A stretch of 64,000 bases of DNA from Arcuatula senhousia (taxonomy: Eukaryota; Mollusca; Bivalvia; Mytilida; Mytilidae): positions 61,566,867-61,630,866 of the forward strand of contig OZ020303.1 in the NCBI GenBank assembly GCA_963971305.1, in the 5' to 3' direction. A program made the position numbers and the translations under genes. Positions 10,553 through 20,500 of this stretch are shown in pieces. The notes beneath the pieces were generated by a model. It had not been told where the DNA came from and did not search any database. It saw nothing but the letters and a program-made list of their open reading frames with translations. The first letter of the stretch is position 1; each line of letters starts with the position of its first letter.

Positions 10553-11371
10553 ACTCGAATGCCCCATTGGTGCCTCTTTGCTTCTTGCAAAAACTAGCTA
10601 CAAGTACTGCAGGCCTGTTGCAGATGGAACAATAAAAGCTTCTGCAATATGTGAACAAAATTCCTTTGTTTTCCAACCTCCCCCATGCATATTTCTCATT
10701 ACCGTTTCGTGTTCATGTTATCCTTTTCATTTTCATATGATAATCCCTGTGTTTGTATGTGTAAGAATATGATAAACCTGTCTTCATAATATTCATCAGA
10801 TGCATTTCTAGCGAGAAAATGCAGAGGGTAAGATAATCCATTTTCCATTCATGCAAGCTTTACAAAGTGCTTAATTATGTAAACTTTTGTGAAGACCTCC
10901 TGATTTCCAGTGCCTTAAAATTGCAAATTGCCGGCGTTGGTTTACTACTGCCAAACTGAAGACAGTCCAAAAAAGTAACCGTGTTTGATGTTTGACATAG
11001 AAGAGGACATTATGAGAAAACATATATAACAAACTAGTATTAGACTGTTATCAACCATTTCCACCTATTGTTCTTATCTTAAAAAAAAATCACTCACATA
11101 TTTTTAATGTCTTCAGATTGCCAATGTTATCAATAGCTAGCCTTTAATGTGCGTATAATAACATCGGGTATAAACAGCTATGGTTGACATTGGTAAGTTG
11201 AAGAGAGTAAAAAAAACGAAACCGATTCATAAAAAGTTCAGTCTGAAGATAATGAACCATATGATTTTTATTGGCTAACGCAAGAGGCTATATTCATGTA
11301 AATCAAATTATTTAGATAAGAAGCAAAGGTGTACAAAAGGGGTAATCATAAATCATAATACCGAAAAGACA
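10553..11371. other. Non-coding sequence between inverted repeats
   Basis: AT-rich, stops in all frames. It includes a copy of a dispersed motif (CTGAAGACAGT followed by a TATTGTTCTT-type end) also seen at 29264-29380. Nothing else recognised. Confidence 0.4.
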
Positions 11372-11550
11372 AAGACAAAACCGGTATACACAAAAATCAT
11401 CACAACTAAACAAACCACAGACACACATAATAATAAAACCGCATTCAGCAACGTGAACTCAAGTCTAAACGAGAGTAAACTCAGGTTCCCCGGAAGCCTA
11501 AGCAGTTTCTGCTTGCTATAGCACACCCGTCACGTTGCCAGAGATACTTT
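11372..11550. repeat. Dispersed repeat, right member of an inverted pair
   Basis: This is the reverse-complement partner of 10380-10552. Divergence is clearly visible, so this is an old duplication or two independent insertions of one family. Confidence 0.6.
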
Positions 11551-11966
11551 GCTAACCATCTGTTAAATCATTATAATGTTAGGGCTTTGAAACAATAGTA
11601 GACACAATAGTTCGGCATGCCTACGGAGAATGATTTTTAAAAAAAGAAAAGGGAACTGGGATAAAATATTGGATAACAGTCTCATGATAAACTGTAACTG
11701 GTCTTTTATTTCTTGAAATTCAAACTCCGTAAATATTTTGAACTGTCATCAGATTTTAGTCGACGTTAACCATTGCCGATAATGTCCTGTGGGTAAAGGG
11801 TTATCTGTGTTCAAATTTCGTCTGCATTTTGTATTTGTTTAATTTCAGCTCACAATTTTTACTCATTTATTAAATGAGCCTCAGGCAATGATTTGAAGAA
11901 AAGAAAATCCTTTATTTAGACCATGAAAATGCGAAGGTCTTCATGAATAAGATATACAAAATGTAA
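11551..11966. other. Non-coding, nothing recognised
   Basis: AT-rich DNA with stops in all frames. No repeat boundary, RNA gene or splice-flanked coding segment stands out. Confidence 0.35.
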
Positions 11967-12372
11967 TAGCGAGCATAGCTCGCAAGCGGGCACGAAGTGC
12001 CCGCTCGAGCGGGGAGCTCTACGGTATTTGTTTCCGCGAGAAATTTGCTAATGCTGATTTAGATTTTTTATGGTCCGGAAAGGGTTATTATTTTTACAGG
12101 TCCGGAGTGAATATAAAATAATTTATAAGAAAAGAAATTTTGCTTAAAAAAATAATAAATTGCGCTTTTTACAAGAAAATAATATTCTTAAAATAATAAA
12201 TACATATAAGCTGCTCGTTTCGTCTTGGTTATATGCACGTACGAAACTAACGTGCCTCGAAGCTTAATCGCCCCATACCATCTTGCCCCAAAATAAGCAA
12301 ATGGAAATATTGGAAATTAAACAAAACGTAGTCCCTTTTAGCTATGCTCGCATTTAGGCAATGCCTACTCCA
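11967..12372 (+). mobile_element. HINE-like element, GCGAGCATAGCT family
   Basis: It begins GCGAGCATAGCT followed by the hairpin AGCGGGCACGAAGTGCCCGCT. It ends with the inverted arm AGCTATGCTCGC and a small 3' hairpin TTAGGCAATGCCTA. It is short (about 0.4 kb) and lacks the long tandem body of the other families. Both terminal structures follow the common plan. Confidence 0.6.
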
Positions 12373-12835
12373 TATTAATTTCATTGATCGGGAGTACTTT
12401 ACTATGGTCTATCCTATTTTACAATATTTCATAAATCTTCATAGAAGTTTCATTGAAAACATCCATTAAAATAATGACAACCACTGCTAGCGCATTTAAG
12501 AGGGACAAAGTAAGCTGCTGCTTCACATCTACATTGTTGCGTCGTAGTCTCATGACCAGCCAAAACATTTTAATGTTTCAAAAGAGGTGCAGATACATTA
12601 AATGATTGCAAAGTTTTACAAAATTTTGAATAAATAAGACCAAATTGCCCCTAAATTTTTAAGATATAATTTAAAATACAATTCAAATGGAAAAGAATAA
12701 CAAAAATGAATTCCATAGTTTTTGTCAACATTAAAAAGAAAAGTACTAAAGGGGACATTACTCTGCACCTTATGGTTGTCTTTGATCCACCTGCTGATTC
12801 TATTAAAATAAATTGTTCACTGGACATTGAAATCA
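12373..12835. other. Non-coding interior of the foldback structure
   Basis: AT-rich DNA. A 61-codon minus-strand frame has no recognisable motif and I do not call it. Nothing else seen. Confidence 0.35.
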
Positions 12836-12844
12836 ATAATAAGA

Positions 12845-12945
12845 AAGTTTTTAATCGCTGATATTTACATAGTAATTAAGCATCTTTCTGTCAGCAATAC
12901 TGTTTCCTCAAATAGTCAGGAAAAACCATAAGATCGATACTTTCC
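12845..12945. repeat. Unique part of right inverted arm
   Basis: Reverse-complement partner of 4540-4691, with the best match at 12915-12945 (GTCAGGAAAAACCATA then GATCGATACTTTCC). Confidence 0.75.
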
Positions 12946-12961
12946 AAGATGTTCCGTGTTC

Positions 12962-13556
12962 TTATTATAAAGAAGTCTTCACATCATGTAATGAAGTTTC
13001 CATATCATGTAAAGAAGTATTTGTATACATTAATGTATTGAGGTTTTCATATCATGTTAAGAAGTATTCATATAATGTAAAGAAGTTTTCATATCATGTA
13101 AAGAAGTATTCGTATAATGTAACAAAGTTTTCATATCATGTATAGAAGTATTTGTATAATGAAACGCAGTTTTCATATCATGTAGAGAAGTATTAGTATA
13201 ATGTAACGAAGTTTTCATATCACGTAAAAAAAGAATTATTTGTATAATGAAATGCAGTTTTCATATCATGTAAAGAAGTGTTCGTATAATGTAATGCAGT
13301 TGTCATATCAAGTAAAGAAGTAATCATATAATGTAATGAAATTTTCATATCATGTAATGAAGTATTCTTATAACGTGATGAAGTGTTCATATCATGTAAA
13401 GAAGTTTTCATATAATGTAATGAAGTTTTAATATGATGTAAAGAAATATTCATATTATGTAATGAAGTTTTCATATCATGTAAAGAAGTATTCGTATAAT
13501 GTAATAAAGTTTTCATATCATGTAATTGGATTTTCATATCAAGTCGTTCCGATTCC
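12962..13556. repeat. 42-bp minisatellite array, right inverted arm
   Basis: About 14 units of the same 42-bp repeat as 3987-4493 in opposite orientation (units such as GTTTTCATATCATGTAAAGA). The unit copies are more diverged than in the left arm. A 112-codon minus frame at 13220-13558 is a by-product. Confidence 0.9.
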
Positions 13557-13969
13557 ACATCGAATAGTATAGGGTTTAAATCATGTCAGTAGTGTTTGAC
13601 ATCAAGTAATAACTATTTACATCATGTCATGGTGGTTTCTTCATATAAGGCAGTGATGGCGTTCCATAGAAAAATATAATTATCTAAGACTACTTATAGC
13701 CCTAAAGCCAGTCAATTAAAGCAAATTTAAATTTTTTCTCAATTTAGGGCCAAATATGCTACTAAGTGAACCAGGTCCTTTGTCATATGAATAAGTAAAC
13801 TAAAAACACTAGAGATCTTTGGATGTTTTATTTAATTTTTTCAAGTTATTTTAAGTGGTCTGTCTTTTATGAATTTAACTTTTTTTCTGATTAGATATCA
13901 ATAAGTACTTCTGTAACCAAGTTTGAAGTATCATGCACTATGGTAGAAATGAAACTGTTTGTTCATCTT

Positions 13970-14002
<33 letters not shown>

Positions 14003-14344
14003 AGATATCTCCTCAGTTTTGTTTATCAACGAAGCACACTACTTCAATCTATGGTATATTAAGAATTGCATTCTTTGTAGAAACAATGCATGTTTTTTTT
14101 TCTTCAGTTTCCAAGGAATATTATAGATCTAATTTCTTGCTGTTTCAGAGGGTATATATATAGGCAATAGGACATTGAAGAAGTGAAAAAAAAGTTTAGT
14201 TTCTAAGGTCACTAAGGGGTTATCCATAATTGTTAACTATTTTCCAAAACGTGCAAATGGCACATTTAGGGGGAGGGGATAGAAAATCAAAATCTCTGTG
14301 TACACTTTTTTCACAGGTCAATATGGCAAAAAGAAAGTTTTTGT
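13557..14344. other. Non-coding with a (GTCT)n microsatellite
   Basis: Contains about eight GTCT units at 13970-14003. GTCY tracts are a hallmark of the HINE-like families, but I cannot define ends for an element here. No coding segment seen. Confidence 0.45.
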
Positions 14345-15446
14345 TATCCCCGAGCCCAACGGAGTTGGGAAGGGGATATAGCGTTTGGTTCGTTTGTTTG
14401 TTCGTTTGTACGTAATGGTTTCTGTTTTGTCAATAACTTGGGAACTAAACATCATAGAAGGTTGATATTTGGTAAGTGGGTACATCTTGGATAGTATCCA
14501 GCATCCCTACCAAAATAAAGTGACCTTGACCTATATTTTCCGCATGAATGACTCAGGTTAAAGTTTTGGTTAAGGTCCATATCTCAGCAACTGCAAGTGA
14601 TAAAGAGGAGGTATTGGGTCAGTGGGTGCATCGTGGATGGTGACCAGCATCCATATCAAAAGTAGGTCACCTTGACCTACATTTTCAGCATTAATGACTT
14701 GTGTTAAAGTTTTGGTTAAAGTTCATATCTCAGCAACTACAAGTGATAGAGAGATGGCATTGGGTCAGTGCTTACTTCGTGGATGGTAACCAGCATCTGA
14801 ACCAAAATTAGGTCATCTTCATCTACATTTTCCACATGAATGACTCAGGCTAAAGTTTTGGTTTAGGTCCATATCTCAGCAACTGTAAGTGATAGAGAGA
14901 TGATATTGGGTCAGTAGGTGCATCTTGGATAGCAACCATCATCCGTTCCAAAATTAGGTCACATTGACCTACATTTTTGGCATGAATGACTCAGGTTAAA
15001 GTTTTGGTTTAGGTCCATATCTCAGTAACTGTAAGTGATACAGAGATGCAAGTGGTAGAGAAATGATGTTGGATCAGTGGGATCATCTCAGAAAGTAACC
15101 AACATCCATACCAAAATTATGTCACCTTGATCTACATTTTCCACATGAACAACTGGAGATAAACTTTTGGTTAAGGGTCACATCCAGCAACTTCAAGAGA
15201 TGATATTGGGTCAGTGGGTACATCTTGGATAGAAATTAGCATCCATATTGAAATAAGGTCATGCATGAATGACTCAGTTTAAAGTTTTGCTTAAGGTGCA
15301 TATCTTAGCAATTCCAGTTAGTAGAGGAGAGATATTTGGAAAGTGGGTATAGCTTGGATAGTAGTTGACATCTGCTCCAGATTTTGGTCAGCTCCACTTA
15401 CATTTAATGTAATGGGCGAGGGGATTAGCTGTCGTGTGCACTGCTT
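14345..15446 (+). mobile_element. HINE-like element, ATCCCCGAGCCCA family
   Basis: The start hairpin is CCCGAGCCCAACGGAGTTGG (CCCAAC pairs with GTTGGG). It is followed by TTCGTTTGTTTGTTCG instead of GTCY, then about six units of roughly 146 bp (CATATCTCAGCAACTG-containing). The end GGGCGAGGGGAT mirrors the start, then CGTGTGCACTGC forms a short 3' hairpin. Confidence 0.65.
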
Positions 15447-16375
15447 CATTTCTTTATTCAGTTTTAAAAAAAAATTAGACATTTTGTGACTTCTCTCTTT
15501 TATAATTTGGGAGCGATAATGGTAGAAATATCAACAATTTAGTTGTACTATGAACTGAATTTTCCTTCAACATCGGGTTTTCCACGCTTGTGTTCTCTCG
15601 AACTTTCAGCGTTTTTTTAACGCTGATTTATTTGAAAATTTCGAACGTCATTAAGAGCACGCAGGACCTTGAACTGGTGGAAGAATAGCTAGTATTTTTT
15701 AATTTTCGAATACAAATTGTTTCATAAAAATTTTAAAATTTATACAGCATGAAAAAATATTTAAAGATACGTTGTAAATTCGGGAGCGTCGTAGCTCATA
15801 TTAGTTATATTACACTAAAAAATATATCATGCATAAAAATGATTCACAATTTCAATCATAAAAGAACTTTAAAACGATTAATCTTTCTGGATGCTCTGAT
15901 CCCAAAATGGTTGATGTATGTACGCTTTTTTAGGGAGGTCGCAGAGGGTTTTTTAGAAAAGTGTTCTTTTTGCACACTTTTGAAAATGGTTGACAATTAT
16001 GGATGATCCCTAAAAGACAAGCTTACAGATTAAGACCCAAATACTAAATGTATGTGAACATGTACCGTACATGATATCATAATTTACCCAAGCACATGCT
16101 CAGCAGGCCATCAGTGTCATAGAAAACTCTTTGTGGTTTGTCTAAATTACCGCTTGTTATGTGAGCTGTGTCGCGTACACTTATTCCACATCTCACTATT
16201 TTCTATCATTTGCATTGTATACCTCTGTTTAAGCGGCTGGTATATAGTGTTGTTTAGTTCTATTGGTGCCTTTGTCTCTCTGTCGGTCTGTCACAATTTT
16301 TGTATCCCTACTAACTCCTTATAAACACTTTGACAGATTTTTTTTCAAATATTCAGGAAATCCTTCTTATATTAT
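15447..16375. other. Non-coding; includes a dispersed-repeat remnant
   Basis: The segment 16139-16216 (CTTGTTATGTGAGCTGTGT to TCACTATTTTCTATC) is the inverted form of the repeat at 36925-36975 and 37073-37123. No exon recognised, although an upstream exon of the PARP-like gene could be hidden here. Confidence 0.4.
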
Positions 16376-16378
16376 GTT

Positions 16379-17382
16379 GATACCAACGCTTATGGATAAT
16401 CGTTTCTTCAGTTTGTTCCCCAGGGGAATATATGACATTTGACGTATAACACACAATAAGTTTTCTTAACATTCCGCGGGTAAAAAAAAATCCACAATGT
16501 GGAACAAATATAGACATTGATATAGTTCCTCTGGGGAACATTACAAGAAACATAAAGTTCCTCTGGGGAACAGAGCCTACAAGAATTAAACATTGATCAA
16601 GTTCCTCTGGAGAACACAACAAGAAATGTCCGTTTAAACATTGATAAAGTTCCTCTGGGGAACACTACAAGAAATGTCTATTTAAACATTGATAAAGTTC
16701 CTCTGGGGAATATTACAAGAAAACTCAAGTTAAACATAAAAGTTCCTCTGGGGAACATTAAACATAAAAGTTCCTCTGGGGAACACTACAAGAAATGTCC
16801 ATTTAAACATTGATATATAGTTCCTCTTGGGAACATTACAGACCCCCCCCCCCCCCCCCCCATTACAAGAAAACTCAAGTTAAACATAAAGTTCCTCTGG
16901 GGAACAGAGCCTACAAGAAATGTTAATTTAAACATTGATAAAGTTCCTCTGGGGAATATTATAAGAAATGTCCATTTAAACGTTGATAAAGTTCCTCTAG
17001 GGAACACTACAAGAAATGTCTATTTAAACATTGATAAAGTTCCTCTGGGGAACATTACAAGAAAACTCAAGTTATAAACATAAAGTTCCTCTGGGGAACA
17101 GAGCCTACAAGAAATGTTATTTTAAACATTGATCAGTCAAGTTCCTCTGGGGAATATTACAAGAAAACTCAAGTTAAACATAAAAGTTCCTCTGGGGAAC
17201 ATTAAACATAAAAGTTCCTCTGGGGAACACTACAAGAAATGTCCATTTAAACATTGATAAAGTTCCTCTGGGGAACATTACAAGTAATGGAACTACTTTC
17301 TCAATGTGCCTTATAAAATATCAATGCGCTGTTCCCCCAAGGAACAAACTGAAGAAATAATTATCCAAGAGCGATACCAACC
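16379..17382. mobile_element. TIR element containing a palindromic-box tandem array
   Basis: Imperfect terminal inverted repeats of about 50 bp flank the element: 16379-16428 (GATAATCGTTTCTTCAGTTT inside) and 17329-17382. Between them are about 17 copies of the near-palindrome GTTCCTCTGGGGAAC, separated by 15-45 bases of similar spacer (TACAAGAAATGTCCATTTAA, CATTGATAA). A run of C residues (16843-16860) interrupts the array. Minus-strand frames across it are by-products. MITE-like mobility is inferred. Confidence 0.75.
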
Positions 17383-17486
17383 CGGTTGCCAACCTCCTAT
17401 TTTAATAAATCTATTGGATTAATTTTTTTTTTGGGGGGGGGGGTGAGGGAGTATCTATTTTTTACCATTTATTTTTTGTGTTTTAG

Positions 17487-17562
17487 GTAGATAAACAACA
17501 AAGATTGATAGACACACTGCTGAAAGACAATGATAGAGTGAAGAAAGAAAGAGCCATGCTAG
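17487..17562 (+). CDS. PARP-like gene exon (coiled-coil segment)
   Basis: The exon is 76 bases after TTTTGTGTTTTAG and before GTGAGT. It reads VDKQQRLIDTLLKDNDRVKK and onward, charged and heptad-like. It starts in phase 0 and leaves one base (G) that completes an Asp codon with the exon at 31837. Coiled coil is inferred from composition. Confidence 0.65.
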
Positions 17563-20500
17563 GTGAGTAGCTATGTTTTCAACCCCTCCCAAAGTTGGGG
17601 GGCATAGTCATATTGTTTCTGTCTCTTCTTCTGTTTCATGGTTATTTCACTTTACTTCTCTGAAACTGATAATAAGGATATGATATGACCAGGAAATTTT
17701 GATCCTGAAATTTTGTGGGTGTTATAGCCCTTTGAGTATAGACTTTTTAGGTATAAAAGACAGAAGCAACATTGTTTTTGTACGCAAAATAAGACTTAAA
17801 TCTGGTTTGATTTTATAGGTACCAGTCCTGGGTTTCATAAAACATCTCAAATGGAGTATTTCTTCAAATTCTTCCTCAACTCAAAATCTAACCAATCAAA
17901 AATGTTGAAATTTGAGTTGAGGAAGAATTTGAGGAAATACTCAATTTGAGATGTTTTATGAAACCCAGGACTGTGGGGGGGGTATGGTAGGAGGGGGTCT
18001 GATCCTGGAATCCCAAACTAATTTTTACAAAATCCCGGAATCCCGAGCTTAAATATGGCCAATCCCGGTGTCCCGAAAAAGGTCCTACCCCCTCTCAGGA
18101 CTGGTACCTATAAAATCAAATTTCAAGAATGGGAGGGCCATCCTGTGGTTCATAGGCACATTTTCTAGTTATATACTTGTTAGAGATAGGGTATGTACTT
18201 ACGACAACCTGAAGGTAAAACTGATTTGGGACTGACGAATTGACAAACGGGTGTACGGACATGAACACATCTTCGGAAGGTCATAACTCGAAAACAAGGT
18301 CCGTGACCCCAATTTTTTATTGCATTTCCTTTTTCCTCCTAACATAAGCTATCTATGGCTAGTTTTTAAAGAAAATTGATCGGACAGTAAATTTCATATA
18401 CATTACCTTAAATTAAATTGATCTTTTATTTGATTTTAAGATGGCATCAACAGGTGAATCAATCATTGTTCTTTCACATTTAGAATAATCATTCCTGTTA
18501 ATTTGTGTATTATGTAAACAGTTCTAAATTGGAGTAATGATATAGAACAAATTGCTGATTTTTTTTTAAATATCTAAACAACAATTCAAACATACTGTGT
18601 AAATTATATAAAATTGGATCTGTAATTTCTTTAATGTTAAATTGCTTTGATTAATATATGCTTATTCTTTGTAATAGTTTTATGATTAATCAAAATATAA
18701 CTTTAAATTTCTTATTTGTATACATGTAGTTCATAATAATAGCTTTGATGTCAGTTTAAATTGAAACTGTTTAATGGGTTTGTCTGGAAAGACACTGATA
18801 TTTCAAGGAGCAGATCCTCCAAAATTTTTCTAAAGAGTGGGTTCCACTCAAAGTTCACAAGAAAAGGGGTCCCATTTTTTGTGAAAATATGCACAAAAGA
18901 GATCCATATTGTTCAATTAATTGGGAGTTTTAACAATCTCTTAATTTTCACATTTGACTGGTGTTAAACCATCACAAGATAGTGGAGTATCAAACAGTAA
19001 AAATAATTTTCCACAAATGATGGCGTCAGACAACACCAAGCTGCTAATTAGATCTCTTTTTTATTTACTTGCCTGTAAAATTGAGGAAAGGTACACAGTC
19101 TAAGTCTTGAGATATTTGCATTTGAAAATTTTTAAACGATCATTGTAGTTCTTATTGAAGATAATCCTAATTGTGTGATATCTTACACTGTAGTTTTTGT
19201 CTCGCCTTTGAAGCAGAGCGGGACATAGGTGTTACTATATCGGCGGTGGTGACGGTGGCAGTGTTAACTTTTTGGAAAAGTTTTATGAACACCTCCATAT
19301 CTCAAGAACTATAGGTCCTGGGTTGATGAAACTTGGTATGCATATGCTCCAGTAGACGCTTAGCACAGTTGCATCCCCATCTTTTGACCTTGACCTTGAT
19401 TTTCCGGTTGAGTGACTTTGACAATTTCAATACATATAATAGCAATGGAAAAGTTTTGCGAGCACCTACATATCTCAAGAACTATAAGTCCTAGGTTGAT
19501 GAAACTTGGTATGCATATGCCCCAGTAGTAGCTTAGCACAGTTACATCCCCATGTTTTGACCTCAAAATATAGTGGAAGTAAGAAAGAATAATTCTTTCT
19601 GATGGTGCCAGCAGGCGAGACATACTTTAGTGTTTCATAGATATGTGTGTTGTAAAGCAAAAATATTTGCTGATAATACAACCACTTCCTGTTTGCTGAA
19701 AGTTTTAAAACACAGGTGACTTACATCTATGTAATACCACACTTTTCTCTTTTGCTTTTAATGTTTTACAATCAGCTTAAAGTAACAGTTTTAAGCAGTT
19801 TCAATCCTAAGTATACCTCAGACCCAATTCAAACAAATAACTTTTTAGATGTTATGTAATGTTGTACAATATTACTTTTTAACATGTAGTTGAAGTACAC
19901 ACTTTCCTATTACTATTTCAGAGGACGCCTCCAAAAATCTCCTATGGTCCTAAAAAAATATGTTCTACTTTCAGAGGGTGTGAAGATGTTTATCCATGTA
20001 ATGAAGCAACAATTTGATTTTTATGGGGCTAGAGTCCCAAGTAGTGCCTCATATAGGCTACATTTTCCACACCTTTCCTTTTTATATGACCGCAAAAAAT
20101 TTGCGGACGTATAATGGTATGATGCTGTCGTTGTCGTCTGCCTTGTTGTCCGCTTCGTCGTCTGCGTTGTCTGTTAACTTTAGTGTTCCCACAATAACTT
20201 AAGTTCTAGTTATCTGATTGCTATGAATTTTGATAATGCTGTTCCTTACCATGAAAGGATGGATGGAATAGATTTTGAGGGTCCCATCTTTTTTTGTTTA
20301 GAAATTAGGGGCCAAAAAGGGGCCAAAAATGCTACTTTTTTGTTTTTTCCCACAATAACTTTTTTTCTGGTTAACCAAATGCTGTGAAAGGACATGGTAC
20401 GGTAAGAGCCATATTTGGCCCCCTATTTTATGAAAAAATAAATCTTGCGAAAATGATTAAAATGCACATTATATATGGAGTAAAATGGTTCAGATTTATG

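Noticed and set aside
11967..12030. Rho-independent-like terminator or bacterial insert at the GC-rich hairpin
   Set aside because: The hairpin has a partner arm at about 12340 and fits the end structure of the eukaryotic repeat families; no bacterial-type genes are nearby.
16353..17007. CRISPR-like array or coding frames over the GTTCC boxes
   Set aside because: Spacers are themselves repetitive and variable in length, the host is eukaryotic, there are no cas genes, and the frames only mirror the repeat.
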